This document shows, one piece after another, positions 27,697-35,791 of a DNA stretch of 64,000 bases. Numbering within the stretch: the stretch's first letter is position 1; each line of letters starts with the position of its first letter. A program made the position numbers and the translations under genes. Under the pieces are notes generated by a model. It was not told the DNA's origin. It saw nothing but the letters and a program-made list of their open reading frames with translations, and made no database searches. Origin of the DNA: Streptomyces sp. NBC_00483 (GTDB lineage: Bacteria > Actinomycetota > Actinomycetes > Streptomycetales > Streptomycetaceae); NCBI RefSeq assembly GCF_036013745.1, contig NZ_CP107880.1:8494001-8558000 (forward strand), written 5' to 3'.

Positions 27697-27905
27697 CCGG
27701 GCCTCCTCTGTCTGACGCATTCACAGGCGCTCAACTTAAGTGCCTATGGGACCTAAGGCAAGAGTGATCACGTGATGGCCCGCGAAGTGTCGGTTGAAGT
27801 GCTGCGCCCGAGCGGTTCTGTCCGAAGCGTTGACTTAGGTCCGCGAGGCACACAAGATGCGCTGCAAGCCATCCAGGCAATGACGCTGAGGTGAAGGACT
27901 CGATG
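27697..27905. promoter_or_regulatory. divergent control region of the glycoside cluster
   Basis: A 9-bp perfect inverted repeat is placed on both sides of the region: GGACCTAAG at 27749-27757 and CTTAGGTCC at 27834-27842. The palindrome ATCACGTGAT (27767-27776) lies between them, and ACTTAAGT at 27734-27741 is a further variant. TTGACT (27830-27835) overlaps the second arm and could be the -35 of the transporter gene. One regulator could bind both arms and control both directions. Confidence 0.6.
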
Positions 27906-29348
27906 ATGAGCACCAGGCAGCCCAGAACGCCCGGCAGGGACTCCGTTCAACCGGACCCCGCCCGAGACGATGGCGTAGCCGGTGTGCCGCTCGGCGCGGC
28001 GGACGACCCGCGCGCGGTGCGCCGCAGTGAACGGGCAGCCTTCGCCCTCGGGGACGTGGCGTCCAACCTGACGTGGACCACGATCTCCAGCTACCTGCTC
28101 TTCTTCTACACCGACGTCGCCGGAATCGTGGCGGGGGCCGCCGGCACGCTGATGCTGATCGCGCGGCTGCTCGACGCCTTCTTCGATCCGGCGGTCGGCC
28201 TGGTCGTCGACCGTACGACCTCGCGGTGGGGGCGCGCCCGGCCCTACCTTCTGTTCGGTGCGCCGCTGCTCGGCGCGCTGACCCTGCTGACGTTCCTCAC
28301 GCCGGGCGGCGGCGGTACAGCCGCGATCGTCTACGCGTACGTCACGTTCGTGCTCGTCGGGCTGGCGTACTCGCTGGTCAACGTCCCGTATGGGGCGCTC
28401 ATGGCCATGGCCACGCGGGACTCCGGGACGCGGATGCAGCTGGCGGGGATGCGCTCGTTCGGTGTCGGCATCGGCCTGATCGTGGTCTCCACCGCGACGC
28501 AGCCGCTGATCGGTCTGTTCGGTGGCTCGTCGACCTCACGGTCAGGGTTCGCCTGGACCATGGCGCTGTACGCCGCGATCGGCATGATCCTCTTCTGGGC
28601 CGTGTTCGGCCTCGTCAAGGAGCGGGTCCCGGCCGCTCCGATCGCCGAGGAGGGGGCCGGAATCCGGGTCTCCATCAAGGCGCTGGCACGCAACCGGCCC
28701 TGGATGACGGTCTTTTCGTTCTCGATCCTGTCGTTCGCGCGGCTCGGCATCATCACCGGTGGCGCCGTCTACTTCGCTCTCCACGTCCTGCACAAGCCGT
28801 CGGCCGTCCCGGTCATCCTGCTCGCGTTCTCGCTGTCCGCGGTGCTCGGGTCCCTGGTCACCGCGAAAACCCTGCGGCTGCTGGGGCAGCGCCGGGGCAT
28901 CCTGCTGGGCCTCATGGGGTGCATCGTCCTCAGCGGTCTGCTGTTCTTCCTGCGCGACAACCTCATCGCGTTCACCGTGGTGTTCTTCGTCGCCAACCTC
29001 GTCGGAGGCCTGGGTTTCGTCGCCGGCCCCGCGCTGGTGGCCGACACGGCGGAGTGGCACGAGTGGCGCAGCCGGCGCCGCGACGAGGGGCTGCTGTTCG
29101 CCGGCTACAGCATGAGCACGAAGATCGGCGCCGCCCTCGGGTCGGCCTGTCTCGCCTGGGGGCTGTCGGGCATCAACTACCGCCCCGGCGCTGTCACTTC
29201 CGACGTGAGCGACGGCATCGCCCTGCTGTTCATCGGCCTGCCCATCCTCGTCGCGGCGCTCCAGGCCGCGGTGATCGCCACGTACTCGCTGGAAGCGAAA
29301 CTGCCCGGCGTCAAGGCGGACAACCTCCGCCTCCGCGAGGGGCGTTAG
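27906..29348 (+). CDS. GPH/MelB-type glycoside:cation symporter
   Basis: 480 residues; starts at 27891 (GTG), 27903 and 27906 are in frame, and the AAGGA site at 27894-27898 fits the ATG at 27906 best. About 12 transmembrane segments with the GPH-family signatures near the first loops: SYLLFFYTDVAGI, ARLLDAFFDPAVGLVVDRTTSRWGRARPYLLFG and later ADTAEWHEWRSRRRDEGLLFAGYSMSTKIG. Related proteins import melibiose, lactose, glucuronides or plant glycosides with Na+ or H+. The position opposite the oxidase/deglycosidase genes makes it the likely importer of the glycoside they cleave. Confidence 0.9.
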   Translation: MSTRQPRTPGRDSVQPDPARDDGVAGVPLGAADDPRAVRRSERAAFALGDVASNLTWTTISSYLLFFYTDVAGIVAGAAGTLMLIARLLDAFFDPAVGLVVDRTTSRWGRARPYLLFGAPLLGALTLLTFLTPGGGGTAAIVYAYVTFVLVGLAYSLVNVPYGALMAMATRDSGTRMQLAGMRSFGVGIGLIVVSTATQPLIGLFGGSSTSRSGFAWTMALYAAIGMILFWAVFGLVKERVPAAPIAEEGAGIRVSIKALARNRPWMTVFSFSILSFARLGIITGGAVYFALHVLHKPSAVPVILLAFSLSAVLGSLVTAKTLRLLGQRRGILLGLMGCIVLSGLLFFLRDNLIAFTVVFFVANLVGGLGFVAGPALVADTAEWHEWRSRRRDEGLLFAGYSMSTKIGAALGSACLAWGLSGINYRPGAVTSDVSDGIALLFIGLPILVAALQAAVIATYSLEAKLPGVKADNLRLREGR

Positions 29349-29451
29349 TCGGCGTGTGACATGTCGAACTCGCCGTGCCGCTAACGCAGTTGGTCAACGT
29401 AGAGATTGACGGCGTCCACACAGCTGTTCAACACCAACGTGCTCTGGTTGT

Positions 29452-29811
29452 TCAGTGGTCGGAATAGCTGAAGTCGCCCACGGTCCAGGCTTTGACGTCT
29501 TCAATCGCGACGCGGTACATGCCGCCGGTTTCCGGGATCCCCACCGTGCCCTGCAGGATCCGGGCGACGTGGAAGTGCAGATGCGTGGGCGGTCCGTTCT
29601 TCTCCGCGGCGGTATCGAAGATGACGGAGAACTCTCCCAGGTCGGTGGAGTCCGTCAGGACCTCCGCGACACGCTGGCGCCACACTTTTTCGGGGGCCAG
29701 CCGACCGGTGATGACAGCGCCACCGGTCACGACGGTCAGGGACATCTGATTGCTCTGCCCGGTCTCCACCAGGGCGGCCATGGCAACGAGCAGCTCATCA
29801 TGCTTCGACAT
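29452..29811 (-). CDS. conserved small protein of unknown function
   Basis: 119 residues from ATG 29811. The central part is beta-rich: MSLTVVTGGAVITGRLAPEKVWRQRVAEVL, then HLHFHVARILQGTVGIPETGGMYRVAIEDVKAWTVGDFSYS. The plan (short N-terminal helix, VxG-VISG hairpin, late WRxxIxDVxAWxxG-like strand) reminds me of the gas-vesicle accessory protein GvpU fold, but no gas-vesicle genes are visible in this window, so I leave the function open. It ends 100 nt from the convergent transporter. Confidence 0.6.
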   Translation of the reverse strand: MSKHDELLVAMAALVETGQSNQMSLTVVTGGAVITGRLAPEKVWRQRVAEVLTDSTDLGEFSVIFDTAAEKNGPPTHLHFHVARILQGTVGIPETGGMYRVAIEDVKAWTVGDFSYSDH

Positions 29812-30800
29812 GGGCGAGATTGTATTCGCCGACGCTCGGGCTGCTGCAACGTTGGTGCTACCGGGCGAGACGCGCGCTCACGGTCTTGCCGCCTGAGGCC
29901 GGGCGGGTGACCGCGGTGGTTGCGGGCGAGGCGGTTGACCACCTTGCGCCCCGGAAGGCGGCCCGAAAACCAGGCGATGAACGCCTCGCTCCCACCCGCC
30001 GCCATCGGTCGAGGTCGATTGCCTCACTGGCGAACATCCAGAAATCTATGTCGGCCGGAGTAGACATTGGGTGGTGGTGTGGTTATGGTTTCTCTCGTAG
30101 CCGAGATCGAGCAAGCCCGGCAGGGATGAACTGCCGGGGAAGCAGTACCCGCAGTTGCAGTTCGCAGGACGGTGCGGTGGTGGAGTTTCGAAGCCAGGTT
30201 TGTTGCAGGACGGCGACGGGACTGACGACCGGACCGGGTGGCCCGCAGTGATCAGGGGCCACCGTGAGCAGTACCGCAGTAGCAGTACCGGCAAGTGCAG
30301 TACCCAGCAGTGCAGTTGAGTGAGCAGCACCTCGGTGAAGGCGTCGGCTGCGGACGCGCGCACTGGGAAGTTCGACAGTGGGGTTCTAAGCCGGAGCAGA
30401 TGCAGGACGGGCGACGGGGCTGGCTGTCGAAGAGTGGCGCTACCGCAGGCCACTGAGCAGTACGCATCACCAGCAGTATCAGCAGTAAGCAGGAGAGCAG
30501 TACCGGCAGTTGGTAAGTGTTTGATCCCAGAGGGAAGAAACGGAGGAGCCGAGCGCCATCAGGATCGCCCGGGTGGATGTCTTGAGCCCGGGTACCGCAG
30601 GACATCGATAGTGAGGTGGTCTCCGGTCAAGCAACCGCGATCCCCGCATCCCCGACATCTTCCAGGTCGGGTCGGCGGACACAGAGGGCCGGTGCAGTAT
30701 CAGGGCCGGCAGATGGTGTAGCAGTTCCTTCGGGGCCCGGGTGCCGTTCGGCACCCGGGCCCCTCGACGCGTTCCACACAGAGAACACAGAGAGGTGCAA
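29812..30800 (+). promoter_or_regulatory. long untranslated leader with GCAGT repeats before the MerR-like gene
   Basis: About 990 bp with no convincing gene. From 30142 to 30510 the plus strand carries 15 GCAGT copies, often as AGCAGTACC (30141, 30267, 30281, 30496), where about 0.4 would be expected by chance; two more are at 30693 and 30721. Two longer units resemble each other about 190 nt apart: 30176-30222 and 30370-30420 share the pattern GTGG-GTT-GAAGCC-GG, GCAGGACGG, CGACGGG. The leader ends with the hairpin listed next. It looks like a structured or repeat-recognised RNA controlling the downstream gene; no family name can be given. Confidence 0.55.
30733..30764 (+). terminator. attenuator-like hairpin in the leader
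   Basis: 15-bp perfect inverted repeat GGGGCCCGGGTGCCG / CGGCACCCGGGCCCC with a 2-nt turn, ending 36 nt before the start codon at 30801. It is very stable and placed where a conditional terminator or a translation block would act. Confidence 0.7.
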
Positions 30801-31136
30801 GTGACAGCAGACGATTCGTTCGGCCGTCTCGACGACGACGACTACCCCGCCTACACCATGGGCCGGGCCACCGAGATACTCGGCACCACCCAGGGCTTCC
30901 TCCGCGCCATCGGCGAAGCCCGCCTCATCACCCCGCTGCGCTCCGAGGGCGGCCACCGCCGCTACTCCCGCTACCAGCTGCGCATCGCCGCCCGCGCCCG
31001 GGAACTCGTCGACCAGGGCACCCCCATCGAAGCCGCCTGCCGCATCATCATCCTCGAAGACCAACTCGAAGAGGCCCAGCGCATCAACGCCGAATACCGC
31101 GCCGCAGGATCAGGCGACCAGATGGCCGGGACTTGA
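30801..31136 (+). CDS. MerR-like helix-turn-helix protein
   Basis: 111 residues from the GTG at 30801 with GAGAGGTG 4 nt upstream. An acidic N-terminal tail (DDSFGRLDDDDYPAYT) leads to a MerR-type winged helix (about 20-75: TMGRATEILGTTQGFLRAIGEARLITPLRSEGGHRRYSRYQLRIAARARELV) and then a helical C-terminal piece (EDQLEEAQRINAEYRA). There is no ligand domain, so control is probably through its own leader. Streptomyces genomes have several such short MerR-like proteins near cold-shock genes, as here. It is convergent with the conserved protein at 31316-31624. Confidence 0.85.
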   Translation: MTADDSFGRLDDDDYPAYTMGRATEILGTTQGFLRAIGEARLITPLRSEGGHRRYSRYQLRIAARARELVDQGTPIEAACRIIILEDQLEEAQRINAEYRAAGSGDQMAGT

Positions 31137-31315
31137 GAGGACCGGAACCTGCAACTCTCTGCGGGAGCTTCGCGGTTACGGCCCCCGCATGTTGCTTGGA
31201 CGCGCCGCCGGGGTGCGGTGTCCCAGGGACATCGCCTGTAGAGGCTGTCGTCCGCCGGGAGTGTCCGACGCTGTGCCAGTCCAGGCACATGACAGGCTCG
31301 CGCCTGCCCCGCCGA

Positions 31316-31624
31316 TCAGGCGGGCGCGGGGGCGCCCAGCATGACGGAAGCCCGCTGGAGCGGACTGATGCCGGGCGCGGGCGCGGCCGCGGGCAGAGTC
31401 CGGCAGGTGAAGCCGAGCCGGGCCATGGCGCGGAGGACTTCGCCCGCGCTGAAGTCCCGGCGGTCCTGGCGGGTGATGACCTGGCCGACCTGTTTGGCGG
31501 GGTAGTGGCGGCGCCCGATGATCACGGACTCACCGGTGACCGGCTCGGGCTTGATGCCCTTCATCGTTTCCAGCACCCCGCTCTTGGTCAGGTCGAACGG
31601 GAAGCGGGCGATGACACAGCGCAT
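31316..31624 (-). CDS. small conserved protein of the DEAD-box helicase operon
   Basis: 102 residues, MRCVIARFPFDLTKSGVLETMKGIKPEPVTGESVIIGRR at the start. It is commonly found directly behind a Streptomyces DEAD-box helicase and CBS protein, in the same order as here, as far as I remember. No catalytic motif; the middle part (YPAKQVGQVITRQDRRDFSAGEVLRAMARLGFTC) is well ordered. Probably made together with the helicase under cold or other RNA-folding stress. Short gap (39 nt) to the CBS gene. Confidence 0.8.
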   Translation of the reverse strand: MRCVIARFPFDLTKSGVLETMKGIKPEPVTGESVIIGRRHYPAKQVGQVITRQDRRDFSAGEVLRAMARLGFTCRTLPAAAPAPGISPLQRASVMLGAPAPA

Positions 31625-31663
31625 GAGACCTCACAAGAAGAAGGGCAATCGTGGGGAGCTGGT

Positions 31664-31963
31664 TCAGCGGGCTAGAGCGAGGGCGAGGCCGCCGTCGCCG
31701 AGGTCGCGCAGGCGGATCCGATCCGTGTACGCGGAGCCGTCACGGACAGCCGTGAGCTTGGCCCGGGTGACCAGACCGGTGCGTCGGCCGTCCTGGTCGC
31801 AGACGAGCAGGTGCCCGACGCGGGCGCCGGCCATCACGGACAGGGCGACCTCGACCGTCATGTCGTCCCAGACCCGCGGCCCGGCTTCGTCAACGGTGTC
31901 GCCCAAGGTCGCGCGCACGGGGCCGCCGCTCATCGGGCGGGACTGCATCTGTACCAGCGTCAA
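31664..31963 (-). CDS. CBS-domain protein, TTG start
   Basis: 99 residues if translation begins at the TTG at 31963, which has a perfect GGAGG 6 nt upstream; ATG codons at 31948 and 31933 lack a site at the right distance. A CBS motif is visible (DMTVEVALSVMAGARVGHLLVCDQDGRRTGLVTRAKLTAV). A single CBS unit normally pairs by dimerisation and binds adenosine nucleotides. The gene lies 53 nt behind the DEAD-box helicase and should be in its operon. Its molecular role is unknown. Confidence 0.78.
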   Translation of the reverse strand: MTLVQMQSRPMSGGPVRATLGDTVDEAGPRVWDDMTVEVALSVMAGARVGHLLVCDQDGRRTGLVTRAKLTAVRDGSAYTDRIRLRDLGDGGLALALAR

Positions 31964-32016
31964 AAGGTGCCTCCGGCAAAGGTTGGCCAGTGTTCTGATC
32001 ACGAAGGTCTCTGGGC

Positions 32017-33498
32017 TCAGGCGGCCGCGTCGGCAGCAGCCCGCTGCGGCGCGGAGGTGCGTCGTGCCGCGGAAGCGGGGCGGCGACGGCCGCGGGAGGC
32101 GGTGCCGCGCTTGGGGCGTTCGGTGACCGGCGCGGTGATGACGACCGGGATGCCCGAGGGGGCCTGGGCTCCGGTGATGCGGTGCAGTTCCTGCTCGCCG
32201 GAGCGGACCTGGGTGATCTGGGGGCGGATCCCGGCGTCAGACATGAGGCGGATCATGCCGCGGCGCTGATTGGGGGTGACCAGGGTGACGACGCTGCCGG
32301 ACTCACCGGCACGGGCGGTGCGGCCGCCGCGGTGCAGGTAGTCCTTGTGGTCGGTCGGCGGATCGACGTTGACGACGAGGTCGAGGTTGTCGACGTGGAT
32401 GCCGCGGGCGGCGACGTTGGTGGCCACGAGCACGGTGACGTGCCCGGTCTTGAACTGCGTCAGGGTGCGGGTGCGCTGGGGCTGGGACTTGCCGCCGTGC
32501 AGCGCGGCGGCCCGTACACCGCTGTTGAGCAGGTCCTGGGTCAGCCGGTCGACGGCGTGCTTGGTGTCCAGGAACATGATCACGCGGCCGTCGCGGGCGG
32601 CGATCTCGGTGGTGGCCGTGTGCTTGTCGGCGCCGTGGACGTGCAGCACGTGGTGCTCCATCGTCGTGACCGCACCGGCCGAGGGGTCCACCGAGTGGAC
32701 GACCGGGTCCGTCAGGTAGCGGCGCACCAGCAGGTCCACGTTGCGGTCCAGCGTCGCGGAGAACAGCATGCGCTGCCCCTCGGGGCGCACCTGGTCCAGG
32801 AGTGCGGTGACCTGCGGCATGAATCCCATGTCGGCCATCTGGTCTGCCTCGTCCAACACCGTGATGCCCACCTGGTTCAGGCGGCAGTCGCCACGGTCGA
32901 TGAGGTCCTTGAGCCGGCCCGGGGTCGCCACGACGACCTCGGCCCCACCGCGCAGCGCGCTGGCCTGCCTGCCGATCGACATGCCGCCCACGACCGTGGT
33001 CAGGCGAAGCCTGACAGCGCGGGCGTACGGAGTGAGTGCGTCGGTCACCTGCTGGGCGAGCTCGCGGGTGGGGACCAGGATCAGCCCCAGCGGCTGGCGG
33101 GGCTCGGCGCGCTGCCCGGCGGTCCGGGAGAGCAGGGCGAGGCCGAAGGCGAGGGTCTTGCCGGAGCCGGTGCGCCCGCGGCCGAGGACGTCACGGCCCG
33201 CGAGGGAGTTCGGCAGCGTCGCGCCCTGGATCGGGAAGGGGGCGGCCACACCCTGCCTGCCGAGTTCGGCCAGCAGCGGCGCGGGCATGCCGAGTTCGGC
33301 GAAGCCGTCGACGGCGGGCAGAGCCGGGGTGATCGTCTTGGGGAGCGCGAACTCACCCTGCACGGCGGCGGGCCGACGGCCGTAGCCACCGGACCGGGCC
33401 GGCCCACCGGACCTGCTCCGGTTTCCGGCACCGGAATTGGCACCGCCACCGCCGTTACGGGTGCGGGCGAATCGGTCGTTTGTACGTGTGCGGTTCAT
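32017..33498 (-). CDS. DEAD-box ATP-dependent RNA helicase
   Basis: 493 residues. All main motifs are present in order: Q-motif region (PFPIQGATLP), I GRTGSGKT, Ia PTRELAQQ, Ib TPGRL, II DEAD, III SAT, IV-V (VIMFLDTKHAVDRL, VLVATNVAARGIHVDNLD) and VI HRGGRTARAG. N- and C-terminal tails are Arg/Gly rich (GRRPAAV, RRRPASAARR) and should help RNA binding. Unwinds structured RNA, typically in ribosome assembly or cold adaptation. Lies downstream of a cold-shock gene and upstream of CBS and 102-residue proteins on one strand. AAGGAAGG precedes the ATG. Confidence 0.95.
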   Translation of the reverse strand: MNRTRTNDRFARTRNGGGGANSGAGNRSRSGGPARSGGYGRRPAAVQGEFALPKTITPALPAVDGFAELGMPAPLLAELGRQGVAAPFPIQGATLPNSLAGRDVLGRGRTGSGKTLAFGLALLSRTAGQRAEPRQPLGLILVPTRELAQQVTDALTPYARAVRLRLTTVVGGMSIGRQASALRGGAEVVVATPGRLKDLIDRGDCRLNQVGITVLDEADQMADMGFMPQVTALLDQVRPEGQRMLFSATLDRNVDLLVRRYLTDPVVHSVDPSAGAVTTMEHHVLHVHGADKHTATTEIAARDGRVIMFLDTKHAVDRLTQDLLNSGVRAAALHGGKSQPQRTRTLTQFKTGHVTVLVATNVAARGIHVDNLDLVVNVDPPTDHKDYLHRGGRTARAGESGSVVTLVTPNQRRGMIRLMSDAGIRPQITQVRSGEQELHRITGAQAPSGIPVVITAPVTERPKRGTASRGRRRPASAARRTSAPQRAAADAAA

Positions 33499-33740
33499 GC
33501 GGAACCTTCCTTGATGCGGTGCATATCAAGGAATTCTTCCGGCGATGAACGGCGCGGAGAATCACGAGAAATGGACCGACGGTAAAAGCGAAAGCGGATC
33601 TGGCCGGCTGGTAATCCATGCGGGCGCAGGCGCTGAAAACGAGTGACGCGAAGAGAAAATCTCACCCGGAGCGTCGACTGCAGATATGGACGGATGTTAT
33701 CCGAATCGCCCGCAGGTCGAATCACTGCGGGAAATGCCTG

Positions 33741-33780
33741 TAGCTGGGGCCCGCACCCCGAAGGATGCGGGCCCCAGCTA
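33741..33780 (-). terminator. terminator hairpin after the cold-shock gene
   Basis: 15-bp perfect stem TAGCTGGGGCCCGCA / TGCGGGCCCCAGCTA with a 10-nt loop, 18 nt past the cspA-like stop. It separates the cold-shock gene from the helicase, whose transcript then starts in the remaining ~240 nt. Confidence 0.85.
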
Positions 33781-33797
33781 CAAAGTACGCGTCAGCG

Positions 33798-34001
33798 TCA
33801 GGCGGGAACGATGTTCTCGGCCGTCGGGCCCTTCTGGCCCTGCGCGATGTCGAAGTTCACCTTCTGGCCTTCGAGCAGCTCGCGGAAGCCCTGGCCGGCG
33901 ATGTTCGAGTAGTGGGCGAACACGTCAGCGCCGCCACCCTCCTGCTCGATGAAGCCGAAACCCTTTTCCGCGTTGAACCACTTCACGGTGCCAGTAGTCA
34001 T
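33798..34001 (-). CDS. cold-shock protein (CspA family)
   Basis: 67 residues, [39 protein letters not shown], with the two RNA-binding motifs KGFGFI and DVFAHY intact. Single OB-fold nucleic-acid chaperone that keeps mRNA unfolded in the cold. The ATG at 34001 has an AAAGGAGA site 5 nt upstream. A leader with a hairpin (next entry) lies in front and a strong terminator behind, so it is a separate transcript beside the helicase operon. Several homologues usually occur in one Streptomyces genome, so I give no symbol. Confidence 0.95.
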   Translation of the reverse strand: MTTGTVKWFNAEKGFGFIEQEGGGADVFAHYSNIAGQGFRELLEGQKVNFDIAQGQKGPTAENIVPA

Positions 34002-34097
34002 GTCAATCTCCTTTGGGGCAGTACAACGGATATCCGCACTGCGCGGACACCGTGTCGCCGCGATGATTACCCCGCCCGGAAATGACCGGTAATACAA

Positions 34098-34133
34098 AAG
34101 TGCCCCCACCGCAGTATGCGGCCAGGAGCACTT
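34098..34133 (-). promoter_or_regulatory. hairpin in the cold-shock gene leader
   Basis: AAGTGC...GCACTT arms (34098-34103 / 34128-34133) around CCGCA-GTA-TGCGG (34109-34121), about 100 nt before the start codon on the minus strand. Cold-shock mRNAs often carry regulatory 5' structures; whether this one folds differently with temperature is unknown. Confidence 0.45.
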
Positions 34134-34599
34134 GAAGTTTTCGGGAACCACAACTGCAACTGAGACGACAGTAGCACGCCATAGCGGCCCGCGGGTACGA
34201 ACTAATCCCGCTCTACTCATTGCGCTAAAAACTCTCCCTGCCCGGATCGTTAAACCCTCACTTCGCGAACACAGACATTGGTTTGCCGAGCGCAGCGATT
34301 CGGAAGAGTGCCGGATGCCTGTTGCCGGGTTAACCGGTTTTGCCGCCACGCCAGGGTCAATGGCGTCTGGCGGCTACCGCCTCCACGCATCGACGCGGTC
34401 GTGCGCTCCCGGCGTGAGGACGGTCGGGTGTGCGTACGAGCCGGCCATGGCGCAGATCCGGGCCCCCGGCCGGTCGGCAGGCCGTGGACGGAGGCTCACT
34501 AGACGATGCGCGCCATCATGGTCGGGGTGGCGTGCGCCGCATCCGTGCCCGGTTTGTTACCGGCGGCTCCCCGTCCTATGGGGTGGCAAAAGGGGCGCC

Positions 34600-34881
34600 G
34601 ACACCGGTCCGTCACCGGTCGACCGGCGGAAGACGGGTAGCAAGCACCACTTGATCTGTGACGGCCGCGGCACCCCGCTCAAAGTCATCAGCACCGCCGC
34701 GACCGTCAACGACATCACCCAGACCCTCGCGCTCGTCGACGGCATCCCGCCCGTCGCAGGACGTCCAGGCCGGCCAAGGAGACGCCCGGACGCCCTACTC
34801 GGTGACAAGGGCTACGAGTCGAACCCGAACCGGGCCGCACTTCGCAAGCGGAAGTTCCTGCCGGTCATCTCCCGAAAAGGC
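34600..34881 (+). pseudogene. IS5-type transposase C-terminal remnant
   Basis: Reads GPSPVDRRKTGSKHHLICDG, then GTPLKVISTAATVNDITQTLALVDGI and RPRRRPDALLGDKGYESNPNRAALRKR, the catalytic-domain middle of IS5/IS427-like transposases. The N-terminal half is missing and it breaks off before the final catalytic Glu region. Non-functional. Confidence 0.8.
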
Positions 34882-34963
34882 TGCCTGCAGTCTCATCTGC
34901 CGGCGCCGACTCAAGAAGACCCAACCATGACCGTATTGCGGGCCCGGACTCGACCCGTGGGAT

Positions 34964-35377
34964 CTACGGGTCGGTGGCCTTGGCGAGCACCAGAGTCGGC
35001 GGCCCATCCGGATCGGGCTGGATCTCCACCTCCGGCTGGCTTCTCACGTAGAGCTGGAGGTCGCCGATCTTGCCGAGGCCACCGTTCTTGGTTTCCAGGT
35101 AGACGAAGTCGCTGGACTCCTCGTTGGCAACGAACTCCCATTCGCCACTGAAGTCGAGGGGGTCGGTACCTCCACTCCCCGTGGCTTCGTTTGCCGAGAT
35201 GTCCGTGGCGGTGAACGTCTTGTCAGGGTTGAGGAGGACCTTGCCGCCAGTTTTGTCGTTGAGGTACACGCCGGGCAGCTCGTCGGGGTCGACCTGGGCC
35301 GCGCACCCTGAGATGAGTACCGCAGAGGCGGTCAACGCGGCGACGAGCCACCGCCCGCCCATCCCCCTGATGATCAC
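34964..35377 (-). CDS. putative lipoprotein
   Basis: 137 residues from a GTG at 35377 (ATG 35362 is an alternative start that leaves the same mature protein). The signal peptide ends in the lipobox LISGC (Cys at about 25), so the protein should be lipid-anchored on the outer face of the membrane. The mature part has a pattern of short beta strands (GVYLNDKTGGKVLLNPDKTFTATDIS, FSGEWEFVANEESSDFVYL, IGDLQLYVRSQPEVEI) like small lipocalin/META-type proteins with unknown role. It stands alone between a transposase remnant and a gene-poor stretch. Confidence 0.78.
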   Translation of the reverse strand: MIIRGMGGRWLVAALTASAVLISGCAAQVDPDELPGVYLNDKTGGKVLLNPDKTFTATDISANEATGSGGTDPLDFSGEWEFVANEESSDFVYLETKNGGLGKIGDLQLYVRSQPEVEIQPDPDGPPTLVLAKATDP

Positions 35378-35791
35378 GGACTCAGCATAACGGCATCACG
35401 AACAGCCGAACCGTCCCACTGGGCACACCGAACCAGGACACCTCAACAAGATCGTGTTCCGAGCTCCATGGGGCCATGCGAAATTTTGACCCCAGTTCCG
35501 AATTTGGGTGGGTGGTGTGCGGCCTTTTGGTGGTGGCCGTTGGGGGCTGCGGTGCCCCCGTTACCGAGCGGGGGCACCGGGACCCGGGGCTGACGCTTCG
35601 TCAAGCCCGTCGTCCGGTCAACATCCGTACGGGAGCCCACTCGTGATGCTCGATCGCGCCCAACTCGAGCGCCGGCGCCACTCCGTGCGCACCGCACCGC
35701 ACCCCACTGACACCCTGCCGTCGGCAACGGTGACATCGCCATGACGGCCGACCTGTCGGGTTTGCAGACCTTCCTCGACCCCCGCCCGCCG
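35378..35791. other. gene-free stretch with a terminator hairpin
   Basis: About 410 bp without a convincing gene. A 10-bp perfect stem GGTGCCCCCG / CGGGGGCACC with an 8-nt loop (35551-35578) probably ends transcription of the sugar operon arriving from the right. Short overlapping reading frames around 35640-35880 on the plus strand match nothing I know. Confidence 0.55.

Noticed and set aside
27718..27720. ATG 27720 as start of the GMC oxidoreductase
   Set aside because: The AGAGGAGG site lies after it and at the right distance for ATG 27696.
30142..30510. GCAGT-rich region as a CRISPR array
   Set aside because: The repeats are 5-9 nt, irregularly spaced, and there are no unique spacers of constant length or cas genes nearby.
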